64,000 nt of DNA from Mucilaginibacter pankratovii (lineage in GTDB: Bacteria; Bacteroidota; Bacteroidia; Sphingobacteriales; Sphingobacteriaceae), in the NCBI RefSeq assembly GCF_014773265.1, contig NZ_JACWMY010000009.1:62001-126000 (forward strand). The letters are read 5' to 3'. Every line of letters begins with the position of its first letter. The first letter of the stretch is position 1. The position numbers and the translations under genes were made by a program. The notes under the pieces are model-generated. The model searched no databases and was not told the origin of the DNA. It saw only the letters and a program-made list of their open reading frames with translations. Of the stretch, positions 1 to 9,800 are shown one piece after another.

Positions 1-198
1 ATAAATCATGGCGAGTATTTTACATCGTACTCCAACCTTCGGTCGGTAAATGTTTCGGTAGGGCAAAAGGTTAGCACCAAGCAAACCATTGGCGCTGTAG
101 CAACAGATCAGATCAGTGGTGAGTCGTCAGTGAACTTTATCCTGAATAAGGGTACCACATTTGTGGACCCGCGCGTATGGCTGGCACCTGCAAACTAA
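1..198 (+). CDS. M23-family metallopeptidase (EnvC/NlpD-like), C-terminal end only
   Basis: Only the last 65 codons lie in the window, ending at TAA 196-198. The start of the visible protein reads HGEYFTSYSNL, followed by V-x-V-G-Q-K-V and a short beta-rich tail ending FVDPRVWLAPAN. This is the usual end of LytM/M23 domains, in which the first His of the H-G-x-Y strand helps bind zinc. Such proteins cut peptidoglycan cross-links or activate amidases in the periplasm. The N-terminal part (signal peptide, coiled coil) is outside the window, so EnvC-like versus NlpD-like cannot be decided. A TAnnTTTG box follows, so the tat genes downstream probably have their own promoter. Confidence 0.75.
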   Translation: MNHGEYFTSYSNLRSVNVSVGQKVSTKQTIGAVATDQISGESSVNFILNKGTTFVDPRVWLAPAN

Positions 199-223
199 AG
201 TGTTAACTATAGCGTTGTAATTG

Positions 224-231
224 TATATTTG
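224..231 (+). promoter_or_regulatory. Candidate -7 box of the tat gene pair
   Basis: TATATTTG matches the Bacteroidota primary-sigma -7 consensus TAnnTTTG and lies 21 bp before the ATG at 253. No clear TTTG -33 box is found at the expected distance, so this is a partial match. Confidence 0.35.
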
Positions 232-252
232 TAACCTTAATTGTGAGATAAG

Positions 253-747
253 ATGTTGGGCATAGTTTTTTTATTCCTGAATATAGGTACCGGCGAAATG
301 GTGTTGATCATTTTCGCGGCGCTGATGCTGTTTGGCGGCGAGAAATTGCCCGAGATAGCGCGCGGCCTTGGGAAGGGGATCCGCGATTTTAAAGATGCTT
401 CGGACGATGTTAAACGCGAGATAAACAACCAGATAAATAATTACGAGGATAAAAAATCGGATCTAAAAAAATCTTTGGAGCTGGAAGAAAAGCCTAAAGA
501 GGAACTCCCGGCATACGTTGCCCCTGAGTATACCCCAATAGAAGGCACCCTGCCGGCTTTTGAAGGCCAGGCCGCTACCGATGCTATTGAAGACCATACC
601 GAACTGGGCAACCCGGAAGCGCCCGAAACTTACGAAAGCGAACCGGAATTAAAGCACCCCGTTACCGGCAGCGCAAACGGCTCATCCATCAACCTGAGCA
701 AGAGCGAAGAGCCCGAGAACAAGACTATCGAAGAAGAATATAAATAA
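253..747 (+). CDS. TatA/TatB-family Sec-independent translocase subunit with long acidic tail
   Basis: This is a twin-arginine translocation component. A short membrane helix (about residues 12-28) is followed by the GGEKLPE hinge and an amphipathic helix (about 32-50) containing GLGKGIRDFKDA, which is the TatA/B signature. The protein is 164 residues, much longer than the usual 55-90 for TatA. Residues about 85-164 form an acidic, Pro/Glu-rich tail with no recognised domain. The length suggests a TatB-like role, but Bacteroidota usually have only TatA and TatC, so the TatA/TatB choice is open. A second, short TatA follows 35 bp downstream in the same direction, probably in one transcript. 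No tatC is in the window. Confidence 0.85.
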   Translation: MLGIVFLFLNIGTGEMVLIIFAALMLFGGEKLPEIARGLGKGIRDFKDASDDVKREINNQINNYEDKKSDLKKSLELEEKPKEELPAYVAPEYTPIEGTLPAFEGQAATDAIEDHTELGNPEAPETYESEPELKHPVTGSANGSSINLSKSEEPENKTIEEEYK

Positions 748-782
748 CACAAAAATATTAACATACATAAAAATTAAAGAAA

Positions 783-953
783 ATGGGATTAGGCGCACCA
801 GAAATTATTCTGATCATTATCGCAATACTAATATTGTTTGGCGGTAAAAAAATTCCTGAACTGATGAAAGGTTTGGGTAAAGGCGTAAAAGAATTTAAAG
901 ACGCTCAGAACGGCGAAAACACCACAGCTTCAGAAGAAAAATCGAAGTTATAA
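783..953 (+). CDS. tatA: Short TatA/E-type twin-arginine translocase protein
   Basis: A 56-residue protein from ATG 783. It begins MGLGAPEIIL, has a hydrophobic helix to about residue 19, then FGGKKIPELMKGLGKGVKEF, the classic TatA hinge and amphipathic helix, and a short charged tail. TatA multimers form the pore for folded Tat cargo in the inner membrane. The length is normal for TatA. It lies just after a longer TatA/B-like gene and just before a strong terminator, so the two form a small operon. Possible Tat cargo in this window: the aminotransferase at 36307 and the ferritin-like lipoprotein at 57290. Confidence 0.9.
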   Translation: MGLGAPEIILIIIAILILFGGKKIPELMKGLGKGVKEFKDAQNGENTTASEEKSKL

Positions 954-997
954 TTGCCGGTTTCTTATTGGGCAGCTTTGCAGCTGTTTAAACTTAT

Positions 998-1045
998 AAA
1001 CTTATCTGTTGAAATAGTTATGCTTCAACGGATAAGTTTTTTATT
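998..1045 (+). terminator. Rho-independent terminator of the tat operon
   Basis: A 16-bp stem (998-1013 with 1024-1039, one G-U pair) and a 10-base loop, followed by a T-rich run. It sits 45 bp after the short tatA and just before gatA. Confidence 0.85.
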
Positions 1046-1054
1046 TTAGGCCCC

Positions 1055-2479
1055 ATGTCTAAAGATTTTTCCTCTTACAAAGAGATTAAGAGAGGGTTAC
1101 AAAACGGAGCGGTTACAGGCGAAAGCCTGGTAAAAGGTTACTTGCAGCAGATAAAGGCAAATGCCCGTTTAAATGTTTTTAACGAAGTTTTTGAGCAGGA
1201 AGCGCTTGTTTCTGCCAAAGCTGTAGATGCGCGTATCAAAAGCGGTACTGCCGGCAGGCTGGCCGGTATGGTTATCGCTATAAAAGATAACATCTGCTAT
1301 AAAGATCATAAGGTAACGGCGTCTTCCCGTATCCTGGAAGATTTTACCTCCATCTATTCATCCACCATTGTAGAGCGTTTATTAGCCGAAGATGCCATCA
1401 TCATTGGCCGCTGCAATTGCGATGAATTTGCCATGGGTGCGGCTAACGAAAACTCTTTTTTTGGCGCGGTAAAGAATTTTGCTGATGAAACCCGTGTTTC
1501 GGGCGGATCATCCGGCGGCTCGGCGGTTGCGGTGCAGGCCGGTATGTGCCATGCTGCTATAGGTACCGATACCGGCGGCTCGGTGAGGCAGCCCGCGTCG
1601 TTTTGCGGGGTGGTGGGCTTTAAGCCAACCTACGGCCGCATCTCCAGGCACGGCATCATCTCATACGCCTCCTCGTTCGACCAGGTGGGCACACTGACAA
1701 AATCTGTTGACGATGCGGCCTTGCTATTCGAAATAATGGCCGGTGCAGATGAGTTTGACGGTACCCTTTCGCAAAGGCCCGTTCCCAAGGCCGATGCGCA
1801 TACCAAAGACAGCGGCAAAAAGAAGATCGCCTATTTACAGGAAGCGTTATCCAGCCCTGGGGTGGATGCCGATGTAAAGAACACGCTGATCAATTCCATA
1901 GAAAAACTAAGGGCCGAGGGGCATGCGGTAAAAGCCATCTCTTTTGAATATTTAGAATACCTGGTGCCTGCTTACTATATTTTGGCCATGGCCGAGGCAT
2001 CCAGCAACCTGGCCCGGTACGATGGCGTACATTACGGTTATCGCAGCCCCAACGCAACCGATCTTACCTCCACTTACAAGCTTTCCCGCTCGGAAGGGTT
2101 TGGTAAAGAGGTAAAACGCCGCATTATGCTGGGCACATTTGTGTTAAGTGCCGGTTACTACGATGCTTATTACGCAAAGGCCCAAAAAGTACGTCGGCTG
2201 ATCAAAGAACAAACCAACAAGATCCTACAGGAGTACGATTTCCTGCTCACCCCAACCGCTCCCGAACCTGCCTTCCCGATAGGGAAAAAGGAAAAAGACC
2301 CGGTGGTAACCTACCTGTATGATATTTTTACAGTACAGGCGTCGCTGGCTGGTTTGCCCGCCATCTCGTTGCCAACCGGCAATAACAGCAAGGGTTTGCC
2401 GTTAGGTTTGCAGCTATTGGGTAAGGGTTTTGCCGAGGAAGAACTGTTGAATTTCTCTGAATATTTCTTGCAGCTATAG
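1055..2479 (+). CDS. gatA: Glutamyl-tRNA(Gln)/aspartyl-tRNA(Asn) amidotransferase subunit A
   Basis: GatA is the amidase subunit of GatCAB. It releases ammonia from glutamine so that misacylated Glu-tRNA(Gln) or Asp-tRNA(Asn) can be amidated. The amidase signature is intact: Lys77 in VIAIKDN, cis-Ser152 in GGSSGG and nucleophile Ser176 in GTDTGGS. The spacing of these three residues equals that of characterised GatA proteins, and the 474-residue length is normal. ATG 1055 lies directly after the tat terminator. The gatB and gatC genes are not in the window, which is common in this phylum where the three genes are scattered. A less specific amidase is possible but unlikely given the length and the C-terminal LPTGNNSKGLPLGLQLLG motif. 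Confidence 0.93.
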   Translation: MSKDFSSYKEIKRGLQNGAVTGESLVKGYLQQIKANARLNVFNEVFEQEALVSAKAVDARIKSGTAGRLAGMVIAIKDNICYKDHKVTASSRILEDFTSIYSSTIVERLLAEDAIIIGRCNCDEFAMGAANENSFFGAVKNFADETRVSGGSSGGSAVAVQAGMCHAAIGTDTGGSVRQPASFCGVVGFKPTYGRISRHGIISYASSFDQVGTLTKSVDDAALLFEIMAGADEFDGTLSQRPVPKADAHTKDSGKKKIAYLQEALSSPGVDADVKNTLINSIEKLRAEGHAVKAISFEYLEYLVPAYYILAMAEASSNLARYDGVHYGYRSPNATDLTSTYKLSRSEGFGKEVKRRIMLGTFVLSAGYYDAYYAKAQKVRRLIKEQTNKILQEYDFLLTPTAPEPAFPIGKKEKDPVVTYLYDIFTVQASLAGLPAISLPTGNNSKGLPLGLQLLGKGFAEEELLNFSEYFLQL

Positions 2480-2541
2480 AAAAATTATACATTAGTAAAT
2501 AATTTCCCCGGGGGCCTCTGCTGCCGGGCATAACCTAATTT

Positions 2542-3810
2542 ATGAAGAAATTCTTTACGTTTATTATCTGCGTGGCGGCACTGCAGCTAATTAAAGCGGA
2601 TAGTTTGTACGCTCAATCGTTCAATGCAGATACTGCGGCGCTGCTGCCTGTAAGGGAAGTGGCGGTTTCCAAATACCAGGATGTTATTTTTAAGCGCCGG
2701 CTGGATTCTATTCAAAAGGATGTACCGCTGGATTATAACGGCTACGTGCAGGGCTATATAGATGTGTATATGAGCCGCCGCGACGAGATCGGCCGTTTCC
2801 TGGGCCTCTCCAAATATTACTTCCCCATTTATGAAAAAGCTTTCCGCGATGCGGGAGTGCCCGAAGAGATCAAATATCTGTCGATAGTAGAATCGGCGCT
2901 GAACCCGAACGCGGTATCGCGCGTGGGAGCCGCCGGTCCCTGGCAATTCATGTCGGAAACGGCCAAGATCTACGGCCTAAAAATGACCGATTATGTGGAT
3001 GAGCGCCGCGACCCCATCCAATCCAGCCAGGCTGCCGCCGCTTACCTGCGCGATGCTTACCAGCAATTTGGCGATTGGCTGCTGGCCATCGCATCGTACA
3101 ACTGCGGTAAAAGCAACGTAGAGAATGCCCTCGCCAAAACCGGCGCTACCGATTACTGGTCCATCCGCCAGTTATTGCCCGCCGAAACACGGGGCTATGT
3201 GCCGGCATACATTGCCATTAGCTATGCCATGAATTATTACAACCGGCACGGCATTCGCCCGCAACCTACCGATATACCGATGGAGAACGATACGGTTAGT
3301 GTGAACCGGATAGTGCCCATGAGCCGTATAGCTGCCGCATTAGGGATGGACCTAAAAGACCTGGTAACCCTTAACCCCAGCTATCGGATGCTTATCGTAA
3401 ACGGTTCCTCGGCCGCGCCGCGAAGGATCCTGGCGCCGCATTCGCATAAAGAACGTTTTACAGTTTTAGCACAGGCAGTAGATAATCCTAATTATGTGAT
3501 ACCGGCATACCGGCCCGTTTATGTAGCACCCCCGCAGGTAAAACCTAAACCAGTAGCAGTACAAACTGTGGCGCAAGCAACGCCGGTAGCTCAAAACGCG
3601 GCTGTTCAAACGGGGACAACTGCGCCTGCAATAGTGCCAATGGCTAATATGCCCCAATATTATAAAACGGTAAAAGGCGATACTTTGGCTACTATAGCAG
3701 CAAAGTACGGGCTTAAGGTAGAGGACCTGATGGGTTGGAACAAACAATTGGGCGATAATAAAAATATACCCCTGGTTCCCGGGCTTACCGTTAACCTAAG
3801 CAGGGGGTAA
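2542..3810 (+). CDS. MltD-like membrane-bound lytic murein transglycosylase with LysM
   Basis: Cleaves the MurNAc-GlcNAc bond of peptidoglycan, producing anhydro ends. A signal peptide (about residues 1-25) is followed by a helical lead and an SLT/GH23 domain (about 100-245). Catalytic Glu117 lies in SIVESALNP, and the later GAAGPWQFM and IASYNCG motifs are typical of the fold. A Pro/Val/Ala-rich linker (about 310-365) leads to one LysM domain at the C-terminus (YYKTVKGDTLATIAAKYG onward). There is no lipobox, so it is probably periplasmic rather than lipid-anchored like E. coli MltD, and it has one LysM rather than two. A strong terminator follows. Confidence 0.9.
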   Translation: MKKFFTFIICVAALQLIKADSLYAQSFNADTAALLPVREVAVSKYQDVIFKRRLDSIQKDVPLDYNGYVQGYIDVYMSRRDEIGRFLGLSKYYFPIYEKAFRDAGVPEEIKYLSIVESALNPNAVSRVGAAGPWQFMSETAKIYGLKMTDYVDERRDPIQSSQAAAAYLRDAYQQFGDWLLAIASYNCGKSNVENALAKTGATDYWSIRQLLPAETRGYVPAYIAISYAMNYYNRHGIRPQPTDIPMENDTVSVNRIVPMSRIAAALGMDLKDLVTLNPSYRMLIVNGSSAAPRRILAPHSHKERFTVLAQAVDNPNYVIPAYRPVYVAPPQVKPKPVAVQTVAQATPVAQNAAVQTGTTAPAIVPMANMPQYYKTVKGDTLATIAAKYGLKVEDLMGWNKQLGDNKNIPLVPGLTVNLSRG

Positions 3811-3825
3811 TAAATATCCAATAGT

Positions 3826-3863
3826 GGCCGGGTTTCGATGTATTTCGAAACCCGGCCTTTTTT
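3826..3863 (+). terminator. Rho-independent terminator after the transglycosylase gene
   Basis: A perfect 13-bp GC-rich stem (3826-3838 with 3845-3857) and a 6-base loop, followed by six T. Confidence 0.92.
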
Positions 3864-3890
3864 ATTACCAGCTTTCAAAAAAAGTAATCG

Positions 3891-3898
3891 TAATTTTG
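3891..3898 (+). promoter_or_regulatory. Candidate -7 box for maeB
   Basis: TAATTTTG fits TAnnTTTG and lies 19 bp before the maeB ATG. It follows the upstream terminator, where a promoter is expected. The -33 element is not clear. Confidence 0.4.
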
Positions 3899-3917
3899 GG
3901 GGCTTGAATTAGAGAAG

Positions 3918-6221
3918 ATGAATAAACCAAATCGTAAACAGGACGCCTTAAATTACCACTCCAAAGGCCGCCCGGGTAAAATACAGGTAGTGCCAACCAA
4001 GCCTACCAATTCTCAACGAGATTTAACTTTAGCTTACTCCCCGGGTGTTGCCGAGCCTTGCCGCGCAATTGCCGAAAACGTGGATGATGTATATAAATAC
4101 ACTGCCAAAGGTAACCTGGTTGCTGTGATCAGTAACGGTACCGCTGTACTTGGGCTGGGTAATATTGGTCCCGAAGCCAGTAAGCCGGTAATGGAGGGCA
4201 AGGGCCTGCTGTTTAAAATTTATGCCGATATCGATGTGTTCGATCTGGAGATAAATGCCAAAACGGTTGATGAATTTGTAACGATAGTAAAGGCGCTGGA
4301 GCCAACCTTCGGCGGCATAAACCTGGAGGATATATCGGCCCCAACCTGCTTTGAGATAGAGCGGAGATTGAAGGCCGAAATGAAGATCCCCGTAATGCAC
4401 GATGATCAACATGGTACAGCCATTATATCTGGCGCGGCGCTAATGAACGCCTGCGAGATCCAGGGGAAAAAGCTGGATAAGATAAAAATGGTTGTGAACG
4501 GCGCGGGTGCCGCGGCGGTTTCCTGCTCAAAAATGTACCTGTCGCTGGGAGTGAAGAAAGAGAACCTGGTGATGTTTGATATCAACGGTGTGCTGGATAC
4601 CAGCCGGACCGACTTGGACGACATCCGTATGGAGTTTGCCACCGAACGCAAGGATGTTAAAACCCTTGCCGATGCCATGAAGAACGCCGATGTATTTGTG
4701 GGTCTTTCGGCAGGTAACGTGGTTACCCCGGCAATGCTGGTGAGCATGGCCAAAAACCCCGTGGTATTTGCTATGGCCAACCCCGAGCCCGAGATCAGTT
4801 ACGATTTGGCAGTTGCCGCTCGTAAGGATATCATTATGGCCACCGGCCGCTCAGATTTCCCTAACCAGGTGAACAACGTATTGGGTTTCCCCTACATTTT
4901 CCGCGGAGCGCTGGATGTAAGGGCAACCGCCATTAACGAAGAAATGAAAATTGCCGCGGTACACGCCATAGCCGAAATGGCTAAAAAGCCGGTACCCGAG
5001 GCGGTTAACTTAGCATATAATATTACCAACCTCAAATTCGGCAGGGATTATATTATCCCTAAACCGATGGACCAGAGGTTAATTACGGAGGTGTCGTCCG
5101 CTGTGGCACGTGCTGCTATGGAAAGCGGTGTTGCCCGTAAAGCCATTACCGATTGGGATGCTTATAACGAGGAGCTGCTATCGCGATTAGGCACCAATAA
5201 CAAGCTGATGCGCGATATTACCAACAAGGCCAAACAAGCGCCAAAACGGGTGGTATTTGCCGAAGCGGATACTTACAAGATCTTACGCGCAGCCCAGATC
5301 GTTAAAGATGAAGGCATCGCCACGCCAATTCTTTTAGGTAATATAGAGAAGATAAAGGCCATTATGCGCGAGAACGAGCTGGACTTGGGCGATGTGCAGA
5401 TGATAGATACCCGCGACGATTGCGCACGTTTGCAGGAATTTACCGAGTTTCTGTTCAAAAAACGCCAGCGCCGCGGCCTCACCAAGCAGGAAGCACGTAA
5501 AACCATCATCGACCGTAACTACTATGGCGCTTGTATGGTGCAGTTTGGCGAAGCGGATGCGCTGATTTCCGGCCTAACCAAAAACTACGCGGATACCATT
5601 AAACCCGCGCTGCAGATCATCGGTACAGATGAAGGTGTTAACCGGGTTGCCGGTATGTACCTCATGATAACCCAAAAAGGCCCTGTATTTTTTGGCGATA
5701 CCACCGTAAACATTAACCCCAGCGTAGAAGAACTGGTAGATATTACCGTACTGATAGAAAAAGCGGTATCGTACTTTATTCCTAAGCCAAGGGTAGCGCT
5801 GTTATCGTACTCTAACTTTGGTTCCAACAAAGGCGAGATCCCGGAGAAAACTGCCGAAGCCGTGCGGATACTGCATGAGAAATACCCTAATATGATAGTT
5901 GATGGGGAGATGCAGGCTAACTTTGCATTGAACCCTGAGTTGCTGAGAGACAATTTTGAATTTTCTACGCTGAACGGCAAACCGGCCAATACGCTTATTT
6001 TCCCGGGCTTGGCATCGGGCAACATTGCTTACAAGCTATTGCAGGAAATTGGCGGCGCAGAAGCTGTTGGCCCTATTTTATTAGGATTGAAAAAACCGGT
6101 GCACGTATTGCAATTGGGCAGCAGCGTGCGCGAAATTGTAAACATGGTTACCATTGCGGTGGTAGATGCCCAGGAAAAAAGCCGCGCGGCAGCATCACCA
6201 AAAGCACGTAAAGCAAAATAA
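3918..6221 (+). CDS. maeB: NADP-dependent malic enzyme with phosphotransacetylase-like C-terminus
   Basis: Oxidative decarboxylation of malate to pyruvate with NADP, supplying NADPH and pyruvate. The 767-residue length is that of the MaeB hybrid class. The malic domain (about 1-160) has Tyr40 in LAYSPGVAEP and Lys95 in VMEGKG; metal-binding DDQHGTA follows. The NAD(P) domain spans about 163-390 with GAGAAAVS. The C-terminal part (about 430-755) resembles phosphate acetyl/butyryltransferase (GLTKNYADTIKPALQII, LSYSNFGSN). In characterised MaeB this part is regulatory and is not proven to catalyse acetyl transfer. ruvA starts 3 bp after the stop, so the two are co-transcribed. Confidence 0.93.
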   Translation: MNKPNRKQDALNYHSKGRPGKIQVVPTKPTNSQRDLTLAYSPGVAEPCRAIAENVDDVYKYTAKGNLVAVISNGTAVLGLGNIGPEASKPVMEGKGLLFKIYADIDVFDLEINAKTVDEFVTIVKALEPTFGGINLEDISAPTCFEIERRLKAEMKIPVMHDDQHGTAIISGAALMNACEIQGKKLDKIKMVVNGAGAAAVSCSKMYLSLGVKKENLVMFDINGVLDTSRTDLDDIRMEFATERKDVKTLADAMKNADVFVGLSAGNVVTPAMLVSMAKNPVVFAMANPEPEISYDLAVAARKDIIMATGRSDFPNQVNNVLGFPYIFRGALDVRATAINEEMKIAAVHAIAEMAKKPVPEAVNLAYNITNLKFGRDYIIPKPMDQRLITEVSSAVARAAMESGVARKAITDWDAYNEELLSRLGTNNKLMRDITNKAKQAPKRVVFAEADTYKILRAAQIVKDEGIATPILLGNIEKIKAIMRENELDLGDVQMIDTRDDCARLQEFTEFLFKKRQRRGLTKQEARKTIIDRNYYGACMVQFGEADALISGLTKNYADTIKPALQIIGTDEGVNRVAGMYLMITQKGPVFFGDTTVNINPSVEELVDITVLIEKAVSYFIPKPRVALLSYSNFGSNKGEIPEKTAEAVRILHEKYPNMIVDGEMQANFALNPELLRDNFEFSTLNGKPANTLIFPGLASGNIAYKLLQEIGGAEAVGPILLGLKKPVHVLQLGSSVREIVNMVTIAVVDAQEKSRAAASPKARKAK

Positions 6222-6224
6222 AGT

Positions 6225-6809
6225 ATGTACGATTATATTGAAGGTAAGCTGGCCTTTAAAAGCCCGGCGCATGTAGTAATTGATGCGGGGGGCGTTGGCT
6301 ACCACATCAATATTTCGGTAAATACTTTTTCTCGCGTTGGCGATACGGAAAGGTGCAAGTTATACGTTTGGTTACATGTAAAAGAAGACGCGCACACCCT
6401 GTACGGTTTTGCCGATGAGGGCGAGCGCAAACTTTTTTTGCACCTGGTATCAATATCAGGCATAGGCCCCAACACTGCGCGCATGATGTTGTCGTCCATC
6501 ACCCCCGATGAGATTCGCAACGCCATAGTACAGGGTAATGTCCCGCTTATCCAACGGATAAAGGGGATAGGGCCTAAATCGGCACAGCGCATCATATTAG
6601 AACTTCAGGACAAACTTCGCAAGGAAGGCCCCGACACTTTGACAGTTGTGTCAGGGTTAAAAACGGTAAAAGAAGAGGCGCTTTCAGCCCTTGTTATGTT
6701 AGGATTTGTGCGTAACGTTGCCGAAAAGGTATTGGACCAGGAGATTGCCAAAAATAGTGGCCCGTTAACTGTGGAACAGCTTATTAAATTTGCATTAAAA
6801 AGCTTATAA
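6225..6809 (+). CDS. ruvA: Holliday junction branch migration protein RuvA
   Basis: RuvA binds four-way DNA junctions as a tetramer and loads the RuvB motor. The 194-residue protein has the N-terminal OB domain (MYDYIEGKLAFKSPAHVVIDAGGVGY), the tandem helix-hairpin-helix core (SGIGPNTARMML, IKGIGPKSAQRII) and the flexible linker plus domain III that contacts RuvB (about 148-194). It is in one transcript with maeB and is followed by sprA after 22 bp. ruvB and ruvC are not in the window. The ruvA-sprA order is, from memory, common in Bacteroidota. Confidence 0.95.
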   Translation: MYDYIEGKLAFKSPAHVVIDAGGVGYHINISVNTFSRVGDTERCKLYVWLHVKEDAHTLYGFADEGERKLFLHLVSISGIGPNTARMMLSSITPDEIRNAIVQGNVPLIQRIKGIGPKSAQRIILELQDKLRKEGPDTLTVVSGLKTVKEEALSALVMLGFVRNVAEKVLDQEIAKNSGPLTVEQLIKFALKSL

Positions 6810-6831
6810 TTACCTATAATTAAAATAACCC

Positions 6832-9800
6832 TTGGTTAAAAATTTTACTTGTAAACTTTTTATAGGTACGCTTTTTTTATCCGCATTTTGCGGAACAGGG
6901 AAACTATTAGCCCAGCAGCAGGGAGCGGGGCAGCAGCCAATACCCGGGCAAACCACCATACCACGCCCCGGTACGCAGCAAAACACACCACAAACACAAC
7001 AATCAACACAAAGCAACGCGCCTGCCGATACCACGCGGCCCCGTAATACCGCGCCTTTAAGTAATGCGCCAAAACTCACCAAAACCCGCAACCAATGGGC
7101 GTTGGAAGGCCTTTTTGATGTAGACCCACCCGGCACCACGCGAACGGTGGAGTATGACCTGGCAACAAATACCTACATCATTTACAAAAAACTGGGGAAT
7201 TTAAATTATGGCGTGCCGCTGTACTTAAGCCCGGCAGAATACCTTAAGCTACAGCAAAAAGGCGTGCAGCGCGAGTACTACAAACAATTGGCCGATAATT
7301 ATGCTTACGAATCGCAACAGCCGGGCTTTATACCGCAAATAAAAGTTCGCAGTAAAACATTCGAGCAGATCTTCGGCAGCTCTAATATTAACATTCGCCC
7401 ACAAGGTTCGGCAGAGGTGATATTAGCCGGGCAGATCAACAAGAACGAGAACCCGCTATTTAACACCCGGCAGCGCAGCCAGTTCAATTTTAATTTCGAT
7501 CAGCGAATCCAGCTGAACGTTACCGGCGATATTGGCGATAAGCTGAAGATAAGCACCAACTACAATACTGAGGCGCAGTTTCAGTTTGAGAACCAGATAA
7601 AGCTGGATTACACCGGCCACCCCGACGAGATCATCCAAAAAATAGAGGCCGGTACCGTAAGTATGCCGCTTAACACCTCGCTTATTACGGGCAGCCAGGC
7701 GCTTTTCGGTGTAAAAACAAAGCTGAAGTTTGGTAAGCTGGATATTACAACCATCCTGTCGCAGCAGCGCTCTCAATCAAAAAGCATCACCATTACCAAT
7801 GGTTCGCAGCAGGGGAATATCGCGCTAACGGCTGCGGAGTACGAATCTAACAAGCACTTCTTCCTGTCGCAATATTTCAGGAATAACTATAACCGGGCGC
7901 TGGCCAATATCCCTATCATCAGTTCCAACATCAACATCACTAAAATTGAGGTTTGGACAACCAACCGTACCAACGTTACCACCGATAGCCGCGATATACT
8001 GGCCTTTCTGGACTTGGGCGAAAACAGGCCCTACAATACCGCCCTGGTGCAGGGTGGCCCGGGCTTTAGCGGGCTGCCTGCGGGTTTCCAGGGGCCGGGC
8101 TTTACGCAGCAGTCCAACACGCTGTTGCAAAACTTACCGGCGACTGCGCGTATCACCAACTCCAACGATGTTGCTACTTATTTCCGCGCTACCGGCGCTA
8201 CGGATAACTATGCCAAGCTAACCTACGCCCGCAAGCTTACTCCTACCGAATACACGCTCCATCCGCAACTGGGCTACATATCCTTAAATTACCCGCTGGA
8301 AAACGACCAGGTGCTGGCGGTTGCTTATCAATATTCTTACAACGGGCAAGTGTACCAGGTGGGCGAATTTAGCAGCGATGTAGCGGTTGACCCGGCAACG
8401 CCGAAAGCGCTTTTTGTAAAATTATTAAAGAACGAGTTGCTGAAAACCAACCTGCCAACCTGGGACCTGATGATGAAAAACATCTATTCGCTGGGTGCGT
8501 ATGGTATCAGTCCGTCGAACTTTAAACTGAACGTTAGCCGTTTGGATGATAAATCGGGCATCGAGAAAACGATAATGGACGAGGGCACCAACACCAAAAG
8601 CAAGCGCTGGCTGCAGCTAACCGGCGTGGATAACCTCGATCAGCAAAACGATAAGCGCCCCGATGGTTATTTCGACTTTTTGGAGGGCATCACCATCGAT
8701 TCGCAGAACGGGCGCATCATGTTCCCGGTGCTGGAACCCTTCGGCTCCGACCTCGCGAAGCAATTTACGGCAGGTGAAACGGACCTGGCAACCCGATACG
8801 TGTACCAGCCGCTGTACGATTCTACCAAAACCATCGCGCAGCAATTCTTCCCCAAGCTAAACAGGTATCTCATTAAAGGTACTTATACGTCCACCCAGGG
8901 ATCGGAATACCAGTTGAACGCGGTGAATATTCCGCAGGGCTCGGTAGTGGTTACCGCGGGCAATTTAAAATTGAACGAGGGTGCGGATTATACCGTTGAT
9001 TACAGCTCGGGCCGGATCCGCATCCTTAACCAGGCCTTGCTTTCATCGGGCCAGCCCATCAACATCAAAATAGAAAATAACGAACTGTTTGGCGTTCAGC
9101 AAAAATCCCTTTGGGGCACCCGGCTGGATTACCGGGCAAGCAATAAACTGGCCCTGGGTGCTACGTTTATGCACCTTACCGAGCAGCCCATTACCCAAAA
9201 CGAGGTAGTAGGAGAGGAGTCGATCTCCAACAGCATCTTCGGTTTCGATGCCAATTACAGCACTACTTCAAGGCTTTTAACGCGGTTGGTAGATAAGATT
9301 CCTTTAATAAATACCAAGGCGCCATCAACCATTAACCTGAGTGGTGAGTTTGCCAGGCTGATGCCGGGCAGCCCGGGCGCGCTGAACTTTGCGGGCTCTA
9401 AGAACGGTACATCTTACCTGGACGATTTTGAGAACAGCCGTTCTATCATTGATATTAAAAGCGCGGTGAGTTGGCAAATTGCCGGTACGCCGCAAATGTT
9501 CCCCGAATCGCAGCTATTTAACGATTTGAGCTATGGCTACAACCGCGCCCGCCTGGCCTTTTATAATATCGACCCGATATTTTACACCAGTGCCGGTAAT
9601 ATCCCGGTAAACCGTACCGACCTATCTAACCACTACGTAAGGCAGGTGATAGAGCAGGAAGTGTTCCCGTTCAAGCAATCGGTAACCGGGCAGCCGTTAA
9701 CCTTATCAACCCTTAACCTTGCCTTTTATCCAACAGCGCGCGGGCAATACAACTACAGCACATCCGGTATCAATACAGATGGTTCTTTGCAAACCCCAAA

